Source: an uncultured bacterium (GTDB lineage Bacteria > Cyanobacteriota > Vampirovibrionia > Gastranaerophilales > Gastranaerophilaceae). Taken from it: a stretch of 64,000 bases of DNA. A program made the translations under genes and the position numbers. Below, in pieces: positions 25,521 through 34,141 of this stretch. The first letter of the stretch is position 1. Each line of letters opens with the position of its first letter. The notes under the pieces are model-generated. The model did no database searches and was not told the DNA's origin. It saw only the letters and a program-made list of their open reading frames with translations. The stretch lies in assembly GCA_905215335.1 (NCBI GenBank), contig CAJMPQ010000005.1, positions 1 through 64,000 on the forward strand, in the 5' to 3' direction.

Positions 25521-25583
25521 GATGTAAAGTATAAGTACAATAATAAAATTCTAAATATAGACATACACATAAGGGGAGAACAT

Positions 25584-26876
25584 ATGAATATTCAAGAACG
25601 CATGGATAGCATAAATAGTGTAATTAAACAAATTGCTGAATTTATACAAAACCATGAAGATATAAAAACTGACTTTAACGAATATTTAAAGACAATAGGT
25701 GCAAATACTAAAACTGGAATACCGTTACAAACAGCTTGCTTTAGCTATATTCTTGAAAGAAACTTGGGTGAAGATTTAAAAAGTATTCCTCAACTATATT
25801 TAGAAAATAATAAGGGTTTAGATAAAGAAACTAAAGATATTGTTGAAGCAATTGACAACTCTATTTCTTCAGTTTTCGAAATTAAAAAGGTTACTAAAAC
25901 CGGATTTGATCTACTAAATATTGTTAATGAAAGAAGATACCTTATTACTTCATTAATGAAAATGACATCTTTTAGAGGTCTTGGCTCAGGAGATTATATA
26001 ATCGCAAGAATAGTAAATATTAATGGCGATTACTTCTTATTAGAAATCTCAGGTGTTCTACCTGCAACAAGAAAAGATGATGCTTATCGTTTTGCAGTAG
26101 CAAAAATCATTCAAAATCCTGAATTAGTATACCTAGATAATCCTGAAAAACAAAAGGAAATTGAAGATGATGTAGCTGAAATTTACCAAAAATTTGTAGA
26201 ACTTTTCGGAACAACAGAAATTATCACTACAAATAAATATGCAGATGATTTAATCGGAATTTTCAATGACTATGCAGAAGAAGGTAAAAAAGCAGACTTC
26301 CAAGACTTGATTAAAGAACCGGAAGAATACCAATACTTCAATGTTCAAGAATTCAACAATTCTTACGACAACTTCTTAGAAAACTCATTAGGCGGATTTT
26401 CTTCACATAAAGAAACTTATGACGTAGGTATTATTTATGATAAAGAACTAGGCCTATACGCAATTCCATTCTACGGAACATTTAACAAAATATTTGAAGT
26501 TAAAGATTACACAAAAATCACAAACTATGATTCTTGTATCAAATATTTCCTTGAAAATGATAAATACTCAGCTAACCTAATCAAAATGGTAGCTGACAAA
26601 CATAAAAACTTTATGGAAATTGTTAATGCTGTTTTAGCAAAAAATTACACTTTAGAAGAGCTATTAAAGAAATATAAACGTAGATATGTAGATAATAAAA
26701 TTATTTCTTCAACTACAGTTTTATACCGTTCAAATGCATTTTCAAGCACTTTAGGAATAATTGAAGACAATGAAAACAAACCGCAAATTGATACTACTCA
26801 AAAAATTGGAAGAAACGATCCTTGTCCATGCGGTAGCGGTAAAAAATACAAAAAATGCTGTGGAGCAAATTTATAA
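25584..26876 (+). CDS. SEC-C motif protein of unknown function
   Basis: 430 residues. The only recognised motif is the C-terminal SEC-C zinc-binding tail, GRNDPCPCGSGKKYKKCCG, with four Cys, as at the end of SecA. The rest is a mostly helical domain with an acidic middle and no known motif. SEC-C tails bind zinc and often contact proteins or ribosomes. AAGGGGAG upstream of the ATG supports the start. It ends six bases before recN, so the two are likely co-transcribed. No further function can be read from the sequence. Confidence 0.8.
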   Translation: MNIQERMDSINSVIKQIAEFIQNHEDIKTDFNEYLKTIGANTKTGIPLQTACFSYILERNLGEDLKSIPQLYLENNKGLDKETKDIVEAIDNSISSVFEIKKVTKTGFDLLNIVNERRYLITSLMKMTSFRGLGSGDYIIARIVNINGDYFLLEISGVLPATRKDDAYRFAVAKIIQNPELVYLDNPEKQKEIEDDVAEIYQKFVELFGTTEIITTNKYADDLIGIFNDYAEEGKKADFQDLIKEPEEYQYFNVQEFNNSYDNFLENSLGGFSSHKETYDVGIIYDKELGLYAIPFYGTFNKIFEVKDYTKITNYDSCIKYFLENDKYSANLIKMVADKHKNFMEIVNAVLAKNYTLEELLKKYKRRYVDNKIISSTTVLYRSNAFSSTLGIIEDNENKPQIDTTQKIGRNDPCPCGSGKKYKKCCGANL

Positions 26877-26882
26877 TATAGT

Positions 26883-28535
26883 ATGATTAAACAGGTAAAA
26901 TTAAAAGATTACATTTTAATAGATGAGCTATGCGCCAATTTCGATAACCGATTAAATGTTATTACTGGTGAAACTGGTGCTGGTAAAAGTATTCTTTTAA
27001 ATGCCATTGATTTAGTATTCTCTTCAAGAGTTTCAAAAGATGTAATAAAAACTGGTTGTGATAAAGCAATAATCGAAATAACTCTTGAAAATACCAAACA
27101 CGATTTATCAAATCTTTTTGAAGAAAATGGAATTGATAATTTAGGATGTGAAATTGTAATAACCAAAGAAATCACTCAAAGTGCAGTTCGTTCTAGAATC
27201 AATGGCACCTTGGTTAATCAAAAACTATTAGAAAACTTACGTACTAAATTTGTAGACATACACTCACAACACCAAACTTATACATTTTTACAACCACAAT
27301 ACCATATTAATTTATTAGATTCATACGCTAAAGATGTTTATGGTGATGATTTAACAACATACAAAGAAAAATATAAAGAGTACGAACAACTTCAAAAAAA
27401 ACTTGAAGAAGCTAAAGACTCTGCAAATGCAACAGAATCACAGATTGATTTTCTAAAATTTCAAATAAATGAAATCGAAGAAGCTAATATTCAAAGTGAA
27501 ACAGAGGAAGATGAATTAACTCAAGAATTAGAAGTTCTAGAACATGCTGAAAAATTAAAAGAACTTACAGGTTCTTCTTATTGGGCTATAAATGGAGATG
27601 ATGGATCTATCTTAGAAGCTCTTACTAAAATAAAAATTGATATATCCAAAGCTGCATCTTACGATAACAATTTAGAAGAAGTAAGCCAACAATTCTTAGA
27701 TACAATAGAGAACTTGAAAGATATATCATCAACTCTAAGAGATTATAGTCAAAACTTAGACAATGATACTCAACGACTTGACGAAATCCAAGAACGTCTT
27801 TTCATCTTTGATAAGTTAAAACGCAAATACGGAGGTTCAATAGAAGCTGTCCTAAAAAGTTATAACGATTTTTCGCAAGAACTTGCAACGATTGAGTTTT
27901 CAACTCAAAATATTGAGACTTTGGAAAAAGAAATCACTGAATTAAAAAAAGAATTAACACTTATTGCAGCAAAAATAAGTGAAAATCGTCACAACTATGC
28001 TCAAGTATTATCAGTACTAATACAAGATAAACTTGCAGTTTTAGAATTACCAAAAGCAAGATTTGAAATTCAAATAACACCAAAAGAATTATCTCCAAAT
28101 GGGGCTGATTCTGTAGAATTCATGATATCTACAAACATTTCAGAAGATTTAAAACCACTTGCAAAAGTTGCTTCTGGAGGTGAAATTTCTCGTGTTATGT
28201 TAGCCATAAAATCAATATTTGCACAAAACGATGATATTGATACTGTAATTTTTGATGAAATTGATACTGGAATTTCAGGAAAAGCTTCGCAAAGTGTAGC
28301 TGATGAAATTGTAGAATTAAGCAAAACTCACCAAATTATTATAATTACTCACCAAGCAATTATCGCATCAAAATCTGATAAACACTTCTACGTAAGAAAA
28401 TCTCAAGAAGATGAAACTAAAGTTGAAGTCTTTGTACTAACAGGAGATAACAAGGTTAAAGCTCTCGCAGAACTTGCAGGGGGAGAAATCAACGAGCAAT
28501 CAATAGAATTTGCGAAATCATTATTAGCTCAATAA
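26883..28535 (+). CDS. recN: DNA repair protein RecN
   Basis: 550 residues, the normal size. The Walker A site GETGAGKS lies near residue 27. A long coiled coil occupies the centre (about 150-390). The ABC signature region ASGGEISRVMLAIK near 435 and the Walker B DEIDTGISGKAS near 458 follow, with THQAIIAS nearby. RecN is an SMC-like ATPase that holds DNA ends in recombinational double-strand-break repair. It lies downstream of the SEC-C gene by six bases. The terminator beyond it is shared with the converging sigma factor gene. Confidence 0.96.
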   Translation: MIKQVKLKDYILIDELCANFDNRLNVITGETGAGKSILLNAIDLVFSSRVSKDVIKTGCDKAIIEITLENTKHDLSNLFEENGIDNLGCEIVITKEITQSAVRSRINGTLVNQKLLENLRTKFVDIHSQHQTYTFLQPQYHINLLDSYAKDVYGDDLTTYKEKYKEYEQLQKKLEEAKDSANATESQIDFLKFQINEIEEANIQSETEEDELTQELEVLEHAEKLKELTGSSYWAINGDDGSILEALTKIKIDISKAASYDNNLEEVSQQFLDTIENLKDISSTLRDYSQNLDNDTQRLDEIQERLFIFDKLKRKYGGSIEAVLKSYNDFSQELATIEFSTQNIETLEKEITELKKELTLIAAKISENRHNYAQVLSVLIQDKLAVLELPKARFEIQITPKELSPNGADSVEFMISTNISEDLKPLAKVASGGEISRVMLAIKSIFAQNDDIDTVIFDEIDTGISGKASQSVADEIVELSKTHQIIIITHQAIIASKSDKHFYVRKSQEDETKVEVFVLTGDNKVKALAELAGGEINEQSIEFAKSLLAQ

Positions 28536-28542
28536 AATAAAC

Positions 28543-28561
28543 CGGTTAAAACATAACCGGC
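28543..28561. terminator. Candidate bidirectional terminator
   Basis: A seven-pair stem CCGGTTA/TAACCGG with a five-base loop between converging recN and the sigma factor gene. The T tract is short on both sides, so confidence is limited. Confidence 0.5.
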
Positions 28562-28589
28562 TATGAGAAATGATGAATTATGATTAAAA

Positions 28590-29516
28590 CTAATCTTCAA
28601 TATAGTCTTTTAGATGGATAACCTTTTTATTACTACGCAATTTATTTAATGCACCCTCTTCAATTTGACGAATTCTTTCTTTTGAATACCCTAAAGCACT
28701 ACCAACTTCTGCAAGTGTCATAGATTTATTTGAATTTATTCCAAATCTGGCTGTAATGACAGTTTTTTCTCTATCAGTTAAGATGTCAAAAAGTTCCGGA
28801 ATGCCGAGTTTCAAAAACTCATCCTTAGTTTGCTCTTCTGGAGAATAACAAGACTTATCCTCAATATAATCTCCTAAACACAAATCCTCTGTAACTGCAG
28901 TTTCAAGACTTACAGGTTCAAGAATAATAGATTGTTTAATTTTTCTGAGCTTAGATTGAGAAATTCCTAACTTTGTTGCCAATTCATCCTCACTTGGCTC
29001 TCGACCTAAACTTGAAGATAACTCAACATACGCGCTTTTGTATTTTCTAATCTTATCTGCCATGTGAACAGGAATTCGTATTGATCTTGAATGATTAGCA
29101 ATTGCTCTTATAATAGCTTGTTTTATCCACCAAGTTGCATAAGTAGAAAACTTAAAATTCTTTGTATAATCAAATTTCTCAGCTGCCCTAATCAATCCTA
29201 TTGAACCCTCCTGCACTAAATCCATAAATAACACACCTTGCCCAACATATCTTTTTGCAATACTCACAACAAGGCGTAAATTAGCCTGAATAAGCTTTCT
29301 TTTTGCAAGTGCACTTTTCTCTTCTTTAATCTGTTTACCCAGCTGCTTCTCTTCATCAGATTTTAATAGCTTAATTTTACCAATTTCCTTCAAATAAACC
29401 TGTAAAATATCATCTTCATGCGCAATTGCGCTGAATGTTTTAATTTCATCCTCAGCTTCTGTATAATAATTAAGATGTAATTTTTCATTATCCAAAACAC
29501 TTAAATTTAAGCTCAC
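28590..29516 (-). CDS. RNA polymerase sigma factor, RpoD/SigA group 2-like
   Basis: 308 residues from the GTG at 29516, four bases after GGAGGT; the upstream in-frame GTG at 29528 lacks a ribosome-binding site. Region 1.2 (DDILQVYLKEIGKI), region 2 (NLRLVVSIAKRY, FMDLVQEGSIGLIRA, FKFSTYATWWIKQAI), region 3 and region 4 (REKTVITARFGI, SKERIRQIE) are all present. Region 1.1 is absent and the protein is short, as in group 2 or cyanobacterial Sig-type factors. It could be the primary sigma factor of this organism if no longer copy exists elsewhere. It directs transcription from -10/-35 promoters. Confidence 0.93.
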   Translation of the reverse strand: MSLNLSVLDNEKLHLNYYTEAEDEIKTFSAIAHEDDILQVYLKEIGKIKLLKSDEEKQLGKQIKEEKSALAKRKLIQANLRLVVSIAKRYVGQGVLFMDLVQEGSIGLIRAAEKFDYTKNFKFSTYATWWIKQAIIRAIANHSRSIRIPVHMADKIRKYKSAYVELSSSLGREPSEDELATKLGISQSKLRKIKQSIILEPVSLETAVTEDLCLGDYIEDKSCYSPEEQTKDEFLKLGIPELFDILTDREKTVITARFGINSNKSMTLAEVGSALGYSKERIRQIEEGALNKLRSNKKVIHLKDYIED

Positions 29517-29595
29517 ATTAACCTCCACGCTAAAATTTAATAAATCCTACTATTCAAACTGACGAAAAATAAAAAAAAAAGTTTCAACAAAATGC

Positions 29596-29624
29596 TTGAC
29601 ATTAAAATTTGTTCTTGGTAATAT
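29596..29624 (+). promoter_or_regulatory. tRNA-Val promoter
   Basis: A perfect TTGACA at 29596-29601 and TAATAT at 29619-29624 are separated by 17 bases. The tRNA begins at 29692, leaving a 5' leader of about 60 bases. The -35 box sits in TGCTTGAC, as it does before tRNA-Pro. Confidence 0.75.
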
Positions 29625-29691
29625 AAATCTTGCGGAGGGAGTTAACCAAAGCAAAAAGAAATAGTCGAAAGATTATATAAATAGTTATCTT

Positions 29692-29767
29692 GGGTGTTTA
29701 GCTCAGTTGGTAGAGCGTCTCCCTTACAAGGAGAGGGTCGGGGGTTCAAGTCCCTCAACACCCACCA
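29692..29767 (+). tRNA. tRNA-Val (anticodon UAC)
   Basis: A 76-base cloverleaf. The acceptor GGGTGTT pairs with AACACCC. The anticodon stem CTCC/GGAG carries a CTTACAA loop, giving anticodon TAC. The T-loop is GTTCAAGTC, the discriminator is A, and CCA is encoded in the DNA. An intrinsic terminator follows seven bases later, so it is a single-tRNA transcript. The interval 29517-29832 without a protein gene is filled by this unit. Confidence 0.97.
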
Positions 29768-29773
29768 TTTATA

Positions 29774-29797
29774 AAAACCGCTACGGCGGTTTTTTTA
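29774..29797 (+). terminator. tRNA-Val terminator
   Basis: An eight-pair stem AAAACCGC/GCGGTTTT with a TACG loop and a following T run on the + strand. Confidence 0.9.
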
Positions 29798-29832
29798 TTG
29801 CAAAAAAACACTATCTACCAGTTAGGCAAGAC

Positions 29833-30774
29833 CTAAAATAACTTTTTCTGCTCACATTCCAACAAAAAACTTTTCTGATTACTTATTTTAATCTCATCAT
29901 AGCCTGACAAGTTTCCAAGTATAAATTCAGAATTAGGGTTATGTTTTTTATAATTTTTTACAGCGACATAAGGATTTTGATTTGCATAGCAATACTTACA
30001 GCCATTTGGACAAGTATCATAGTCACCAATATTTCGAGTTTCAATACACCTACAATTCGTCCTATTACCAGCATGTCTAACATATTTAAACTTAATATCA
30101 TTGGCTTTCTCTAAAATTTCAGATGTAATGCACCCTGAATTAAGAATACCAAAAGTGTTATAATCAGCACCAGTTGCGCAAGTTTGAATAAGCATATTAT
30201 ATTTTTTTGCAATATAACCAATATTTCTTACTATATCAATCTTATCTGTCTCGGATAATGGTAGAATTTCCGGCATGTTCACTTTTAATTTTTTATACAT
30301 ATCAACGAAACTAAAAATACACCTATCAATATAAGGAGATATCTTTTGAGTCATATATTCAAACGTTTGATAATGTTTAGATTTAGTATAAATATCAGTC
30401 AATAGAATTGGATCATAACGCCAAGCAACTCGCTGCTTACCAACAATATTAGCTAAATCTAGAAGAGTATCTATACTCTCATCTATCGATGGAACATTAG
30501 GTTCAACATCTTTACCGTACGCAGTAATTGTATAAAAGAAATAAGTATTATACTTATCTGTAATTGTTTCTATATAAGGCAATATCGGCCTATAATTTTT
30601 CGAACAAAATATTACACAATCAACAACATCCGGACTTAAAATATATTTTGTCACTTTTTCAGGGTACATAGGATTTCTAGAATATACATACCCTTCTTCA
30701 AATTTTTTTAAAAGCCATTCTGTATAATATTGAACAGTATCAGTTCTAGATCCAGTATTAATAATCATAGTCAT
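29833..30774 (-). CDS. DUF1848-family protein
   Basis: 313 residues. It has an early SRTDTVQYY (about 8-16), YDPILLTDIY near 120, and a cysteine-rich C-terminus with CRCIETRNIGDYDTCPNGCKYC read in parts at about 243-264. CPNGCKYCYAN is the family's hallmark. DUF1848 proteins resemble radical SAM or photolyase-related enzymes and probably bind an iron-sulfur cluster through these Cys; their reaction is unknown. There is no clear ribosome-binding site, and an ATG six bases further in is an alternative start. It stands alone. Confidence 0.85.
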   Translation of the reverse strand: MTMIINTGSRTDTVQYYTEWLLKKFEEGYVYSRNPMYPEKVTKYILSPDVVDCVIFCSKNYRPILPYIETITDKYNTYFFYTITAYGKDVEPNVPSIDESIDTLLDLANIVGKQRVAWRYDPILLTDIYTKSKHYQTFEYMTQKISPYIDRCIFSFVDMYKKLKVNMPEILPLSETDKIDIVRNIGYIAKKYNMLIQTCATGADYNTFGILNSGCITSEILEKANDIKFKYVRHAGNRTNCRCIETRNIGDYDTCPNGCKYCYANQNPYVAVKNYKKHNPNSEFILGNLSGYDEIKISNQKSFLLECEQKKLF

Positions 30775-30853
30775 ATCTTATAATAAAAGATGATGACAGA
30801 GCAAAAAAAAAATGATATTATTAGATAGTTAATATATATTTAAGGAATTTAAT

Positions 30854-31768
30854 ATGAAAAAGAGAGCTTTTACGTTAGCAGAAGTATTAGTAACTATTAC
30901 TGTTATTGGTTTTTTGTGCATGCTTACACTTCCAACGTTAATGCATACGAGAGGAAGCAAAGAATACATAAATAAAGCAAGAAAAAATATGGAAATATTG
31001 CAAGTTGCGATCAATGAAGTGTCTGCAATGAACAATAACTATACCCCAGACGATTGGGAAACCGTAAGAAAAAATAGTAATAAAGCAGAAAGCATTGTTC
31101 AAGCTCTATCCAAAAGATTACCAATACTTTCATATTGTGGAGATAAGCCTAATGGATGCTTTGCTACTGATGGTTATAGAACAATTAGCGGAAGCAAAAC
31201 TAACATACTATTCCAAGATATGAAACCAAATAAAGAAACAATGGAAAAAGAAAGTTATAAGTTTGAATCCAGATATACACTCAATGATGAATTTAATTAT
31301 GGAGATTCCGACTATAATAGCCAAAATATAAATGTATCCAAAGAATCTTTAGAATACACAACAGCAAGCCCAAAATACAGCAACACCTATATTTCATTAA
31401 TTGAAGGAGGATCTGTCGCAATCAAAACAAATTCAACTTACTGCAATGGAAAACTTTCAACATTTGACGGCTTAGATAGACCATTATGTGGAATTGTTTA
31501 CATAGATGTAAACGGTCAATCTAAACCTAACATATTAGGTGTTGATTTATTTGGATTTTATTTATCCGGAAACACATTACTACCAATGGGCTTTTATGGT
31601 GATGAATTTAAATTTAGTGACAATTGTCGCCGTGATTTAAAAAATAACGAAGCAAATGGACTAGGATGTTCCGCATGGGCTCTTATTAATAAAAATATGG
31701 ACTATAGAAAATGCGTTGCTGGAAAATTTATTGATTGGACATCTAAAACTACTTGTGATGCAAAATAA
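30854..31768 (+). CDS. Type IV prepilin-like (type II secretion pseudopilin) protein
   Basis: 304 residues. The N-terminus MKKRAFTLAEVLVTIT is a class III leader: prepilin peptidase should cut between Ala5 and Phe6, with Glu at mature position 5. A 20-residue hydrophobic helix follows, then a large globular domain. Four or more Cys are present, including CGDKPNGC near 97, CRRDL and the final CDAK. The length is greater than the usual 130-160 for a major pilin, so it may be a minor pilin or an adhesin-like tip. TAAGGA lies upstream of the ATG. No pilus assembly gene is nearby. Confidence 0.88.
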   Translation: MKKRAFTLAEVLVTITVIGFLCMLTLPTLMHTRGSKEYINKARKNMEILQVAINEVSAMNNNYTPDDWETVRKNSNKAESIVQALSKRLPILSYCGDKPNGCFATDGYRTISGSKTNILFQDMKPNKETMEKESYKFESRYTLNDEFNYGDSDYNSQNINVSKESLEYTTASPKYSNTYISLIEGGSVAIKTNSTYCNGKLSTFDGLDRPLCGIVYIDVNGQSKPNILGVDLFGFYLSGNTLLPMGFYGDEFKFSDNCRRDLKNNEANGLGCSAWALINKNMDYRKCVAGKFIDWTSKTTCDAK

Positions 31769-31790
31769 TAAGATATAAAAATTCAAAAAA

Positions 31791-31818
31791 AAGAAGGGCT
31801 CTATCGAGTCCTTCTTTT
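31791..31818. terminator. Bidirectional intrinsic terminator
   Basis: An eleven-pair stem (one G-T) with a TATC loop and A/T tracts on both sides, between the converging prepilin and lipoprotein genes. Confidence 0.8.
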
Positions 31819-31835
31819 TACATATAAGCTTTAAC

Positions 31836-32699
31836 CTAATTATCAATACGCTTTTGTGAGTCGTGCTTCAAAATTTTTCTTGCCAATAATACAAGTAAAC
31901 CAACACCCAAAATAATTATAAACGCAATAGCAAATCCACTATACTGAACATATTGCAACTTAATATTTGTAGGTTTGTCCTTACTAATATTCCAAGAATA
32001 AACATTACCATCTATACTATCAGCATTATTAAAGGATGCCAATGATGGAACTTTTATACTAAAAGATAAACCTAAATCGTCAATAGTTAGAGTTTTTTGA
32101 GGAACTGAATCTTCTTTTATAGCTTTTTCAACGAAAGATTTTGTTTCTTCATCTAAATTTTGTATAAAATCATCACTTCTAGCAGTATTATCAGGAGTTA
32201 CTTCTGAAACATCAGCATACTTTTGGAAATACTCAGGTTCTAAAGTTTTTACTGCAGCACCCTTTGAAACAGGTTTTTCAAAATCAACTTTTGGTTTTTG
32301 AGCTTGTAAATCATATGTGCAATCAATATTAAAAGACGTAATCAAGAAATTCTTTTTTAATTCCACAAATTTACCACTTGGCAAATTAGATTTAAACCCT
32401 AAAGAAGAAAGATCTAAATCCGAATATTTAACATTTTTTACACTCTTCTTAGCTGTAAATGTAGATAACTTAGCACCACTAACCTTGTCTACAGTATAGT
32501 ATGGATCTAGAAATTTTGAATAATTATCGGCTACGACATTAGCTACAATGTCATTTTTATCAGACAAATCACCCATATACGTTAAAGATGTTACTACTGA
32601 AGCTGATTTATCATCATTTAACGTTAATTGAGTATCAATACTGGCACACCCGGTCAAAAAAGGTACCAATAACAATAAAGATATAAGCATCTTTTTCAT
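31836..32699 (-). CDS. Membrane-anchored lipoprotein (LppM/DUF3153-like)
   Basis: 287 residues. A lipobox LTGC (Cys18) follows a short hydrophobic signal. The mature protein starts with a beta-rich region, SIDTQLTLNDDKSASVV, which is the common opening of LppM/DUF3153-type proteins. A transmembrane helix lies at about 252-273, followed by a short basic tail. It should be anchored at both ends in the inner membrane. AAGGAG is well placed before the ATG. It is a single-gene unit; its role is unknown. Confidence 0.75.
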   Translation of the reverse strand: MKKMLISLLLLVPFLTGCASIDTQLTLNDDKSASVVTSLTYMGDLSDKNDIVANVVADNYSKFLDPYYTVDKVSGAKLSTFTAKKSVKNVKYSDLDLSSLGFKSNLPSGKFVELKKNFLITSFNIDCTYDLQAQKPKVDFEKPVSKGAAVKTLEPEYFQKYADVSEVTPDNTARSDDFIQNLDEETKSFVEKAIKEDSVPQKTLTIDDLGLSFSIKVPSLASFNNADSIDGNVYSWNISKDKPTNIKLQYVQYSGFAIAFIIILGVGLLVLLARKILKHDSQKRIDN

Positions 32700-32790
32700 A
32701 AAAAATCTCCTTCAAGTCGTAATAAGTTTATAATAACATATTTTTTACAAGATGTTAAATTATAAAGATTGTTTAAGGTATAATTAAGTT

Positions 32791-34140
32791 ATGAAAATTA
32801 ATGAAGAATATATAGTTAAAATCGAAAAAATTACAAACTTGGGTTTAGGCTTGGCAAAAGTAGACGGTTTCGTCGTTTTCATCCCTAACTCTTGTCCTGA
32901 AGATGAAGTAAAAATAAAAATAACAAAAGTAAACAAAAATTATGCTAATGGTGAAATTTTAGAAATCTTAACAAACTCTCCACATAGAATTCAACCATTT
33001 TGCCCAATGCAAAAAGTATGTGGAGCATGCCAGTTACAATATATTGATTATAATTATCAGTTAAAAATAAAAAAGCAAATAGTTGAAGAAACAATTAAAA
33101 ATATTGGAAAAATTAACTGTGAAATAAATGATGTTATACCAAGCCCGGATGTAAAAAATTATAGACACAAAATCCAATACCCAATATCCGAAACAAAAAA
33201 TTCTAAAAGAATTTTAGCAGGCTACTATAAACCAAATTCACATGATATTGTAAATATAAAATATTGTCCTATTCAACCTGAAATTTGTGATAAAATTATA
33301 GATTTTATAAGAGAGAAAGCTTTTGAATACGGGATTAACGGATACAACGAAAAAAAACATTCTGGGGATCTAAGACACGTAGTTATTAGAAGTTCAAAAG
33401 CAACAGGAAAAAACTTAGTAGTTTTGGTTATAAATGCAACTAAAACCTTTGACAGATTAAACGATTTTGCTAAATGTATATTTGAAGAATTTAAAGAAGT
33501 ATCAGGTGTCTGTGTAAACTTCAATTCAAAAAGAACAAATGTCATTCTGGGAAAGAAAACAGAATGTATTTGCGGAAAAGATTTTGTAAAAGAGAGAATT
33601 CTAGATAAAACATTTAGAATAGGTCCAACAACATTCTTCCAAATCAATCCAAAAAGTGCAGAAAATATATTTAAATATGTAAAAAATCATATTGAAACAA
33701 ACTACGAAAATCCAGTGGTTCTAGATGCTTATGCGGGCATTACAACCTTTGGAATTTGCATCTCTGATGTTTGCAAAAAAGTTGTAAGCGTAGAAGAGAA
33801 TAAAGAGTCTGTAGAACTAGCTAGAGAAACAGCTAAGCTAAATGAAATTAATAACCTTGAAATGCATAACCTGGATGCAACTGAATTTTTCAAAAAAGAA
33901 AAACGAAAGTTTGATTTAGTAATATTAGATCCACCTAGAAAAGGTTGTACTATTGAAAGTCTTGACAATGCTATGAGAGTTTCGAAATCAGAGATTATAT
34001 ATGTAAGCTGTAACCCGGCAACTCTTGCTAGAGATTTAAAATATCTAACAGAAAAAGGTTGCACTGTAGAATCAATACAACCTTTTGATATGTTCTGTCA
34101 TACTTATCACGTTGAAAACGTAGCAATCATTAAAGTGTAA
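32791..34140 (+). CDS. rlmD: 23S rRNA (uracil-5-)-methyltransferase, RlmD/RumA type
   Basis: 449 residues. An N-terminal TRAM domain (about 1-60) is followed by an iron-sulfur Cys set (Cys71, Cys77, Cys80 and Cys157). The catalytic core has FFQINP near 287, DAYAGITTFG near 312, LDPPRKGC near 372 and the nucleophile in VSCNPATLARDL near 408. It transfers a methyl group from SAM to C5 of a uracil in 23S rRNA. RlmC/RlmCD-type specificity cannot be excluded. It stands alone between divergent and convergent neighbours. Confidence 0.93.
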   Translation: MKINEEYIVKIEKITNLGLGLAKVDGFVVFIPNSCPEDEVKIKITKVNKNYANGEILEILTNSPHRIQPFCPMQKVCGACQLQYIDYNYQLKIKKQIVEETIKNIGKINCEINDVIPSPDVKNYRHKIQYPISETKNSKRILAGYYKPNSHDIVNIKYCPIQPEICDKIIDFIREKAFEYGINGYNEKKHSGDLRHVVIRSSKATGKNLVVLVINATKTFDRLNDFAKCIFEEFKEVSGVCVNFNSKRTNVILGKKTECICGKDFVKERILDKTFRIGPTTFFQINPKSAENIFKYVKNHIETNYENPVVLDAYAGITTFGICISDVCKKVVSVEENKESVELARETAKLNEINNLEMHNLDATEFFKKEKRKFDLVILDPPRKGCTIESLDNAMRVSKSEIIYVSCNPATLARDLKYLTEKGCTVESIQPFDMFCHTYHVENVAIIKV

Positions 34141-34141
34141 T

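Noticed and set aside
29517..29528. Upstream GTG start for the sigma factor
   Set aside because: GGAGGT lies inside the extra four codons, giving ideal spacing to the GTG at 29516 only.
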